The position numbers and the translations under genes are program-made. From the NCBI GenBank assembly GCA_020200995.1, contig JAIVHQ010000268.1, forward strand, positions 1-5,767: DNA of 5,767 bases. Reading direction: 5' to 3'. This DNA comes from Flavobacteriales bacterium. GTDB taxonomy: Bacteria > Bacteroidota > Bacteroidia > Flavobacteriales_D > Cryomorphaceae. The stretch's first letter is position 1. Each line of letters begins with the position of its first letter. Shown piece by piece: positions 1 to 5,338 of the stretch. The notes under the pieces were generated by a model, which did not search any database, was not told the DNA's origin, and worked only from the letters and a program-made list of their open reading frames with translations.

Positions 1-11
1 CATTTTGGGAT

Positions 12-353
12 ATGGCTTTGATTTTCTTGTACCCCTTAATGCCTATCGCATTCTTTACAGGAGCGTTTAATCTACTAAAGCGCAAAAATTGGGCGAGATT
101 GGTTTGTATGGCTCTATTGGCGCTAGTCTTAGTTTATCAGTTGTATGCATTCGTTTCGATGATACCTGTTTTCTTTGAATACTCTGACAGCTTTGGCGAT
201 GTTCAAAATTCACTTGACAGTATATTTTATTCAACTGTGGTGTTCGGTCTGGTTTTTTCACTGGGATTGTGCATTTTATGCGGTTGGTTGATTTTCAGGC
301 TTAATTCAACTTCAGTTAAACAGGAATTCAATCAAAAACCGCCCATTGCATAA
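12..353 (+). CDS. Small hydrophobic membrane protein of unknown function, possibly 5'-partial
   Basis: I do not recognise a family. The 113-residue product has three hydrophobic stretches likely to span the inner membrane: residues about 1-22, 29-54 and 72-96. A basic loop (KRKNWAR, about 23-29) follows the first, and a polar tail (about 97-113) ends the protein. A short acidic and polar segment (about 56-70) lies between the second and third spans. The frame stays open from the ATG at 12 back to the window edge, so the true start may lie outside and the first helix may be longer. The DNA is AT-rich (positions 1-360 about 38% GC by hand count) compared with the genes from 850 on. This suggests separate origin or relaxed composition. 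It is followed directly by the structured non-coding region, and no terminator is evident. That it is a real gene is fairly likely because of the coherent membrane topology and clean stop, but no function can be given. Confidence 0.6.
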   Translation: MALIFLYPLMPIAFFTGAFNLLKRKNWARLVCMALLALVLVYQLYAFVSMIPVFFEYSDSFGDVQNSLDSIFYSTVVFGLVFSLGLCILCGWLIFRLNSTSVKQEFNQKPPIA

Positions 354-399
354 TAAAAGCTACCCTCTCATGCTGACCGGAACGCAGTGAAGGGAAGGA

Positions 400-435
400 T
401 CGCAGCCGGATTTGCCCGAAGCACTCCGGCTGTGA
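400..435. repeat. Inverted repeat / hairpin 1, 11-bp stem
   Basis: Positions 400-410 (TCGCAGCCGGA) pair with 425-435 (TCCGGCTGTGA) around a 14-base loop. The inner 8 bp are perfect, one G-T pair lies outside them, and two Watson-Crick pairs follow. The 3' part of the left arm and the loop (408-418) can instead pair with 529-539, so the two structures exclude each other. There is no following T-run, so this is not a typical intrinsic terminator. Confidence 0.75.
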
Positions 436-452
436 ATGCAATTTGATCATGC

Positions 453-465
453 CCCCGTTACGGGG
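453..465. repeat. Small hairpin 2, CCCCG-TTA-CGGGG
   Basis: A perfect 5-bp GC-only stem (453-457 with 461-465) closes a 3-base loop. It sits between hairpin 1 and hairpin 3 inside the long-range pairing 408-418/529-539. It is short, but the stem is strong and lies in line with the other hairpins. Confidence 0.55.
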
Positions 466-502
466 ATGGAAGGTGCGCAGCGCGTGCAATGGCCGGTTGT
501 CC

Positions 503-534
503 GCAGGATTACCTGCCCGTCCGGCAGGCGGGCA
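503..534. repeat. Overlapping GC-rich palindromes (hairpin 3 cluster)
   Basis: Three mutually exclusive stems share the same bases. GCAGG (503-507) pairs with CCTGC (512-516) around ATTA. CCTGCC (512-517) pairs with GGCAGG (523-528) around CGTCC. TGCCCG (514-519) pairs with CGGGCA (529-534) around nine bases. Compact palindromes of the CCTGCC...GGCAGG kind recur between genes in many Bacteroidota genomes. That comparison is from general knowledge and was not searched here. Confidence 0.7.
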
Positions 535-637
535 AATCCAGCGGAGCTTTGTAGCTTGAAGTGTAGTGCTGGCCGTGGAGTAGTTGAACCGCGTAGCCAC
601 CGCATAGTATAACCCCGGAGGAGTGACATGAGATTAG

Positions 638-657
638 CCTGCGGAGTAATCCGCAGG
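638..657. repeat. Hairpin 4, perfect 8-bp stem with GTAA loop
   Basis: CCTGCGGA (638-645) pairs perfectly with TCCGCAGG (650-657) around GTAA (646-649). If transcribed on the plus strand the loop would be GUAA, a GNRA-type tetraloop. Such loops stabilise RNA hairpins and often dock into RNA receptors. This is the best single hint that the region could act as RNA rather than only as DNA. Confidence 0.7.
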
Positions 658-675
658 ATGATGCAGGAAAGCACA

Positions 676-757
676 CGAAGGTTTTGGCGGCATTATTGCC
701 TTTCGCAAAAATGATGACAAAACCGCCTTCGAAGTCGTACGGGCAATAATTCCAAAA
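676..757. repeat. Nested inverted repeats with two alternative folds (hairpin 5)
   Basis: Fold A pairs CGAAGGTTTTG (676-686) with CAAAACC (718-724) plus TTCG (728-731), leaving a 3-base GCC bulge. Fold B pairs TTTTGG (682-687) and ATTATTGCC (692-700) with GGCAATAAT (742-750) and CCAAAA (752-757), 15 bp in total around small internal loops. The two share 682-686 and exclude each other. A small GGCA-TTAT-TGCC hairpin (689-700) also fits inside fold A. Confidence 0.7.
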
Positions 758-850
758 AGTGTTATAGCGACCGTGAGTTCGCAGGGTTAAAAATCCAGCG
801 AAACCGTGTCGCCGAATGGTTGGCCCCGGCCGCAGAGTGATGGAACCCGC

Positions 851-1972
851 TCACCCCCAAACCTTCGTCCCCTCGCTGCAATTGGTGCAAATGTCGATCT
901 CGCCCCGCGATTTGAGAATGGCTCCGCGGAAATTTCCGTACGCTTCGCCCTTCCATATTTGCCGGAAAGGCAGCTCGCCAAACTGCCCCAGCTGGTGGTC
1001 GGCGTCTTTGTCGAAGCAGCAGGGCACCACCCGCCCGTCCCAAGTGAGGACACAGCTGTGCCACATTTTCCAGCACTGGTTCAGAAGTTTGTTCTTGATG
1101 CGGTAAGTTCCGTCGGGCAGTTTTTCGTAGCGTGCATATTCGTCAAGGGTGGGGATGAGGGGGTTGCCCTTTTCGTACTCGTACACCTGCGCCGTTTTGA
1201 ACAGCACTTCGTCCACACCTGTCTCTTTTCCAAGCCTGAGCACATCGTCGATCTGGTGCTGGTTGGGCCGCACCACGAGGAATTGGAAATAGACAAGGGG
1301 CCATGGCGAGTTGAGCCGTTTTTTGGCTTCGATGATGTGGCGCGTGCCCTCGAGTACTTTGGCGAGCGATCCGCGCCTGCGGTATTGTTCATAAACCTCC
1401 TGGGTGGTGCCGTCGATGGAGATGATGAGCTGTCGGAGGCCGCTGCGCACTATATCTTCGGCCCGCGAGGGATTGATGAAGTGCGCATTGGTGGAGGTGG
1501 AGGTGTACACCCCGTATTCGGCTGCTTTCGCAAAAAGGTCGGTGATGCGCGGGTGGATGAAGGGCTCGCCCTGAAAGTAAAACTGGAGGTGCTGCAGGGT
1601 GGGGCCGATTTCGTCGAGCAGGTCGGTCAGGAGTTCGTCGCGCAGCATGCCGGTGGGCCGGGTGAATTTTTTGAGTCCGCTGGGGCATTCCGGGCACCCG
1701 AGGTTGCAGGAGGTGGTAGGCTCGATGGCCACCGATGCCGGCATGCCGCTGTGAAAATTGCGCTTTGCGAGTCGCGAACGGTGATAGCTCGCGTAAAGCT
1801 TTGCCACGTTGGCCACCCGCCGCGGGGTCGTGTGGCGAATCAAGTATGAACCGGCGGTGCGTACGTGCGATTTCATCGGCGGTAAAGGTAGCGATTGCCG
1901 AACGACCCTCCACGTATTGCCTTTCGGTAAAACCCACGGAGGTTCGTGGAAGACAAGTTCCCAATCCTTCAT
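851..1972 (-). CDS. Radical SAM/SPASM domain protein
   Basis: The 373-residue protein is a radical S-adenosylmethionine enzyme with a C-terminal SPASM/twitch-type iron-sulfur domain. The [4Fe-4S] binding motif CxxxCxxC is C89-NLG-C93-PE-C96. Other core marks are the GEP motif (135-137), a TSTSTNAH strand (157-164) and SIDG (185-188). The C-terminal domain has C300, C307, C318, C319, C362 and C365 with the usual WDGRVVPCC and iW...y..fR pattern, which would hold one or more auxiliary clusters. Members modify peptides, proteins or small molecules; the substrate here is unknown and no precursor peptide is obvious nearby. The gene is divergent from the exporter and convergent with the structured region. 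The longest start is used, but the second in-frame ATG (M33, at 1874-1876) is at least as plausible, since recognisable family-like sequence starts there and the first 32 residues match nothing I know. Family call is very secure; substrate is open. Confidence 0.93.
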   Translation of the reverse strand: MKDWELVFHEPPWVLPKGNTWRVVRQSLPLPPMKSHVRTAGSYLIRHTTPRRVANVAKLYASYHRSRLAKRNFHSGMPASVAIEPTTSCNLGCPECPSGLKKFTRPTGMLRDELLTDLLDEIGPTLQHLQFYFQGEPFIHPRITDLFAKAAEYGVYTSTSTNAHFINPSRAEDIVRSGLRQLIISIDGTTQEVYEQYRRRGSLAKVLEGTRHIIEAKKRLNSPWPLVYFQFLVVRPNQHQIDDVLRLGKETGVDEVLFKTAQVYEYEKGNPLIPTLDEYARYEKLPDGTYRIKNKLLNQCWKMWHSCVLTWDGRVVPCCFDKDADHQLGQFGELPFRQIWKGEAYGNFRGAILKSRGEIDICTNCSEGTKVWG

Positions 1973-2006
1973 AAATCAGCGAAAATCCTGCAATGGATTG
2001 GCCTTT

Positions 2007-2054
2007 CCTACTGTAAGAAACTAACTATATTTGTCCGCCCTCTGAAACAGTAGG
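2007..2054. promoter_or_regulatory. 8-bp inverted repeat spanning the divergent promoter
   Basis: CCTACTGT (2007-2014) is the exact reverse complement of ACAGTAGG (2047-2054), with 32 bases between. The centre of symmetry (about 2030) falls inside the TATATTTG box. The left arm would lie upstream of any start site used by that box, so an RNA hairpin is less likely than a pair of DNA sites for a regulator. A chance match of 8 bp in this short gap cannot be excluded. Confidence 0.4.
2026..2033 (+). promoter_or_regulatory. Putative Bacteroidota -7 promoter box for the exporter operon
   Basis: TATATTTG matches the TAnnTTTG -7 consensus of the primary sigma factor of Bacteroidota. It ends 28 bases before the ATG at 2062, which would give a leader of roughly 20 bases. 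A clear -33 TTTG or TTG is not present at ideal spacing; TTTC at 2004-2007 is the nearest candidate. It lies in the 89-base gap between divergent genes. No comparable box is clear on the minus strand for the radical SAM gene. Confidence 0.5.
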
Positions 2055-2061
2055 GACTTCT

Positions 2062-4455
2062 ATGTGGGAAAGAATCGCCGGCTTTATACTTCGCAACCGT
2101 GTACCGCTTCTGGTGGGCGTTGCTGTGGTGACGCTCTTTATGGGCTATCAGGCCCGGAAGGTGGAAATGAGCTACAAGTTCGGTGGAATTTTGCCCAAGG
2201 ACGATAGCACCCAAATTGAGTACGATCGCTTTACGAACCGCTTTTCGGAAGACGGAAATATCATGGTGCTCGGCGTGCAAAGCGACAAATTTCACACCCA
2301 CCCACTTTTTGCCGAATGGTACACCCTGGGCAATGAAATGCGCGCCATCGACGGTGTGGACAGCGTATTTTCGGAAGCTCATCTCTTTACTCTCAAAAAA
2401 AACAGCGAAGAGAAAAGGTTTGACCTGAAAAAGGTGGTCAATCGTCGCCCCGAATCGCAGGAAGAGACAGACAGCCTCGTGAAGGTGATTCAATCCCTGC
2501 CTTTTTACCGCGGCCTTATCTACAATGACAGTACCAATGCCACAGTGATGATGCTTTTCGTAAACCGCAAGCGGTTTGAAAATGAATCGCGGGAATTGGT
2601 AGTGGATGAGATTTTAGCCCTGTCAAAATCTTTCGAAGAGCGCACGGGACTTCCCGTTCACATTTCGGGACTGCCTTACATACGGACTGTGCAGGCTTCT
2701 CAAATTAAGCAGGAACTGGCCATGTTTGTAGGGCTCGCCGCATTGGTGACTGCCATTCTGCTCTTGATATTTTTCAAAAGTTTCAGGGTGATGTTCATCT
2801 GCCTCACCGTGGTGGTGATCGGCGTGGTGTGGTCGCTTGGTACCATCGGAATGTTCGGCTTTAAGCTCAGTGCACTTATGGGGCTGATACCTCCACTTAT
2901 TATCGTGATCGGTGTGCCGAATTGTGTCTTTCTTCTCAACAAATATCACAGCGAGTTCCGCAAGCACGGCAATCAGATCAAAGCCCTCAACCGTGTGATT
3001 CACAAAGTTGGAAATGCCACCTTTATGACCAACGCCACGACGGCCATGGGGTTTGCCACTTTCATTTTTGTGAGGAGTGCCATGCTCCACGATTTTGGCA
3101 TTGTGGCGTCGATCAATATTTTGAGCGTTTTCGTGCTCTCGCTGATCATCATCCCCTGCATTTTTAGCTTTGCAAAGCCGCCGCGAGAGCGCCACGTCGA
3201 GCACCTCGACCGCACATGGCTCGATAAGGTGGTGAGGTTCATGGAATCGCTCGTACTCCACCACCGAAAAAAAGTGTACGGCACGGCGATGGTCGTTGTC
3301 GCGTTGGCCATTTATGGGATGACGCTGGTGCAGGCCACCGGCAACATTGTGGACGACCTGCCCAAAGAAGATAAGATCATTACCGACCTGGGCTTCTTTG
3401 AAGACAACTTTGCAGGGGTTATGCCCTTGGAAATTCTCGTGAACACCCTCGACAGTTCACGCGCCACCAGCGAGAAAACCCTCCGGAAAATTGAAAGGCT
3501 TCAGGTGCTGCTCGAATCCTATGACGAAATTTCGCGCCCCCTCGCCATCACCGATGCAGTGAAGTTTGCCAAACAGGCCTATTACAATGGTGTGCCCGAG
3601 CGCTACTCTCTCATTTCAGGTTATGAGAAATCCTTTATCGCGCCCTACCTCCGCGGCAATGAGAACGACGTGGGCGGGGTGTCACGGCTTTTTCTCGACA
3701 GCACGCAGCAAATCACCCGGGTGAGTGCCCAAATTGCCGACATCGGAACCAACCAGCTTGATACGCTGATGAGCGACCTTAAGCCCAAGCTGTTTGAGAT
3801 TTTTCCGCAAGACACCTACAAAGTTACCCTCACGGGCACCAGCATCGTCTTCCTCAATGGTACGAGCTACCTGGTTAAGAACCTTTTTATCAGCTTGTCC
3901 ATTGCCATTTGTGTCATCGCCCTCCTCATGGCACTCTTGTTCAATTCGGCCCGCATGGTGGTGATTTCTTTGTTGCCCAACCTGATTCCACTGCTGTTTA
4001 CCGCCGCGCTTATGGGGTATTTCGGGGTGGCCATTAAGCCATCTACAATTCTGGTATTTAGTATTGCGTTTGGAATTTCGGTGGATGACACCATCCACTT
4101 TCTCTCAAAGTACAGGCAGGAGCTCAAGGTGCGCCCGTGGGATATTGAACACTGCATCATCACTGCCGTGCACGAGACCGGGATCAGCATGATTTATACT
4201 TCCATCATCCTGTTCTTCGGATTTTTGGTTTTTACGGCTTCCAATTTTGGCGGCACTGTGGCACTTGGGTTACTTGTTTCGATTACCCTTCTGGTAGCAA
4301 TGATTTCCAACCTCGTGCTCTTGCCGAGTTTGCTCATGTCGTTTCAGCGCAGCCTGGTCACCAAGTCTTTCAGAGAGCCCCTTTTGGAAATTATCGACGA
4401 AGAGGAGGACATCGAACTCGAATCACTCGAAGTCAAAAAAGGCCCCTGGAAGTGA
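2062..4455 (+). CDS. RND superfamily (MMPL-type) exporter
   Basis: This 797-residue inner-membrane protein has the two-fold RND layout. TM1 (about 14-30) leads to an extracytoplasmic domain (about 31-218), then TM2-6 (about 219-370). TM7 (about 405-425) leads to a second large domain (about 426-604), then TM8-12 (about 606-758), and an acidic cytoplasmic tail (EEEDIELESLE, 780-790). The TM10 signature GISVDDTIHFLSKYR (671-685) carries D675 and D676, likely part of the proton relay. The equivalent TM4 stretch GVPNCVFLLNKYH (284-296) has P286 and N287 there. Size and layout fit predicted RND exporters related to MmpL and hopanoid-transporter HpnN proteins, which move lipids or other hydrophobic compounds. 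It lacks the longer docking domains expected of a tripartite AcrB-type pump, and no adaptor or outer-membrane channel gene is adjacent here. It opens a probable operon with rfbA 22 bp downstream. Cargo unknown. Confidence 0.93.
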   Translation: MWERIAGFILRNRVPLLVGVAVVTLFMGYQARKVEMSYKFGGILPKDDSTQIEYDRFTNRFSEDGNIMVLGVQSDKFHTHPLFAEWYTLGNEMRAIDGVDSVFSEAHLFTLKKNSEEKRFDLKKVVNRRPESQEETDSLVKVIQSLPFYRGLIYNDSTNATVMMLFVNRKRFENESRELVVDEILALSKSFEERTGLPVHISGLPYIRTVQASQIKQELAMFVGLAALVTAILLLIFFKSFRVMFICLTVVVIGVVWSLGTIGMFGFKLSALMGLIPPLIIVIGVPNCVFLLNKYHSEFRKHGNQIKALNRVIHKVGNATFMTNATTAMGFATFIFVRSAMLHDFGIVASINILSVFVLSLIIIPCIFSFAKPPRERHVEHLDRTWLDKVVRFMESLVLHHRKKVYGTAMVVVALAIYGMTLVQATGNIVDDLPKEDKIITDLGFFEDNFAGVMPLEILVNTLDSSRATSEKTLRKIERLQVLLESYDEISRPLAITDAVKFAKQAYYNGVPERYSLISGYEKSFIAPYLRGNENDVGGVSRLFLDSTQQITRVSAQIADIGTNQLDTLMSDLKPKLFEIFPQDTYKVTLTGTSIVFLNGTSYLVKNLFISLSIAICVIALLMALLFNSARMVVISLLPNLIPLLFTAALMGYFGVAIKPSTILVFSIAFGISVDDTIHFLSKYRQELKVRPWDIEHCIITAVHETGISMIYTSIILFFGFLVFTASNFGGTVALGLLVSITLLVAMISNLVLLPSLLMSFQRSLVTKSFREPLLEIIDEEEDIELESLEVKKGPWK

Positions 4456-4477
4456 AATTTTTAAAACCGGCATTTTC

Positions 4478-5338
4478 ATGAAAGGTATTATTCTGGCAGG
4501 CGGCTCGGGCACGAGGCTTTACCCGCTCACCATCGCCGTGAGCAAGCAGCTCATGCCCGTGTACGACAAGCCGATGATTTACTACCCGCTCTCCACTTTG
4601 ATGAGCGCGGGAATCAGCGATATTCTTATCATTTCCACCCCGCACGACATGCCCCACTTTAAGCGCCTCCTCGGCGACGGCACGCGGCTCGGGTGCAAAT
4701 TTTCTTACGCTGTGCAGGACGAGCCCAAGGGCCTCGCGCAGGCATTTACGATCGGTGCCGAGTTTATCGGCAAAGACAAGGTGGCACTCATCCTCGGAGA
4801 CAATATTTTTTACGGGATGGACCTCGGTCGTTTGCTCAAGGCAAATACCGATCCCGACGGCGGGGTGGTTTACGCCTATCACGTTTCAGACCCCGAGCGC
4901 TATGGTGTGGTGGAATTTGACAAGCAAAAGAAGGCCCTCTCTATCGAGGAAAAGCCCGAACGCCCGAAGTCGAATTACGCAGTTCCCGGGCTCTATTTTT
5001 ACGATAACAGTGTGATTGACATCGCCCGCAGCCTGGAGCCCAGCGCGCGGGGCGAGTACGAAATCACCGATGTGAACAAGGCCTACCTCGAGCAGGGCAA
5101 GCTCGAAGTGTCGATCCTCGACAGAGGCACCGCCTGGCTCGATACCGGAACTTTCACTTCATTGATGCAGGCCGCGCAGTTTGTGGAAGTCATCGAAGAC
5201 CGGCAGGGACTCAAAATCGGATGCATTGAAGAGGTGGCCTATGAGATGGGATTTATAAACGCCGACCAGCTAAACAAAATCGCACAACCCCTGGTTAAAA
5301 GCGGCTATGGCCAATACCTGCTCAACTTGCTGAAATGA
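4478..5338 (+). CDS. rfbA: Glucose-1-phosphate thymidylyltransferase
   Basis: RfbA (RmlA) joins dTTP and glucose-1-phosphate to give dTDP-glucose and pyrophosphate in the cytoplasm. This is the first step toward dTDP-L-rhamnose and other deoxysugars of surface polysaccharides. The 286-residue length is normal for the family and all key parts are present: nucleotide-binding loop GGSGTRL (8-14), SKQLMPVYDKPMIYYPL (22-38) with catalytic-site K23, QDEPKGLAQAF (80-90), LGDN with metal-binding D108, EEKP (157-160), GEYEITD (192-198) and WLDTGT (220-225) with metal-binding D222. The start is fixed by the conserved MKGIILAGG N-terminus; no Shine-Dalgarno is seen. It begins 22 bp after the exporter gene and its stop overlaps the next start as ATGA, implying co-transcription and translational coupling. 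The other rhamnose genes (rfbB, C, D) are not in the window. Identification is very secure. Confidence 0.97.
   Translation: MKGIILAGGSGTRLYPLTIAVSKQLMPVYDKPMIYYPLSTLMSAGISDILIISTPHDMPHFKRLLGDGTRLGCKFSYAVQDEPKGLAQAFTIGAEFIGKDKVALILGDNIFYGMDLGRLLKANTDPDGGVVYAYHVSDPERYGVVEFDKQKKALSIEEKPERPKSNYAVPGLYFYDNSVIDIARSLEPSARGEYEITDVNKAYLEQGKLEVSILDRGTAWLDTGTFTSLMQAAQFVEVIEDRQGLKIGCIEEVAYEMGFINADQLNKIAQPLVKSGYGQYLLNLLK

Larger units (their letters stand above)
408..539. repeat. Long-range 11-bp inverted repeat
   Basis: GGATTTGCCCG (408-418) is the exact reverse complement of CGGGCAAATCC (529-539). The two arms enclose hairpin 2 and the left part of the hairpin 3 cluster. They overlap hairpin 1 (408-410) and the right arm of the third stem in hairpin 3 (529-534). 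The pairing would therefore close a multi-branch fold as an alternative to the local hairpins. Confidence 0.7.
500..659. repeat. Direct repeat TCCGCAGGAT, two copies
   Basis: TCCGCAGGAT occurs at 500-509 and again at 650-659. The second copy forms the right arm of hairpin 4. The left arm of hairpin 4 (638-645) is equally complementary to 500-507, so either copy could be its partner. A second direct repeat, AAATCCAGCG, is found at 534-543 and 791-800. Confidence 0.6.
354..850. other. Gene-free structured intergenic region
   Basis: About 500 bases separate the small membrane protein gene from the end of the convergent radical SAM gene, and I find no convincing protein gene here. The short open frames on either strand have repeat-derived, arginine-, proline- and cysteine-rich translations and recognise no family. 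Positions about 359-768 instead contain at least five strong inverted repeats and several direct repeats, listed separately. The outer edges carry a minimal GCTA (359-362) and TAGC (765-768) complement. The last part, about 769-850, has only the end of a 10-base direct repeat and a GC-rich patch (GGCC-CC-GGCC near 820). No rho-independent terminator with a clear T-run serves either flanking gene. No tRNA, rRNA, tmRNA, RNase P or SRP signature is visible to me. The likely identity is an interspersed repeat element or a structured RNA; I cannot decide between them. Confidence 0.65.

Noticed and set aside
400..435. Hairpin 1 as an intrinsic terminator for the small membrane protein gene
   Set aside because: The stem is strong but no T-run follows on the plus strand within a usable distance.
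451..660. Group II intron or CRISPR repeat
   Set aside because: No domain V-like sequence or reverse transcriptase is seen, and the direct repeats are only two copies at irregular spacing, without spacers of constant length.
328..674. Two overlapping minus-strand frames of 90 and 75 codons in the intergenic region
   Set aside because: Both are made of the inverted-repeat DNA, overlap one another in different frames, and match no family I know. They are typical spurious frames of repeats.
617..714. 28-codon frame (ATG at 628) with a textbook GGAGGAG four bases before it
   Set aside because: The frame runs straight through hairpin 4 and into hairpin 5, and its peptide (rich in Arg, with Cys and Trp) looks like translated repeat. 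Bacteroidota rarely rely on strong Shine-Dalgarno sites, so the match is probably chance.
806..1849. Long open frame of 347 codons on the plus strand, opposite the radical SAM gene
   Set aside because: It is entirely antisense to a gene with clear motifs. Its glycine-, valine- and alanine-rich translation has no recognisable domain, as expected of a codon-bias shadow.
2623..3264. 213-codon minus-strand frame inside the exporter gene
   Set aside because: It is a shadow of the RND gene with a histidine-rich translation and no domain.
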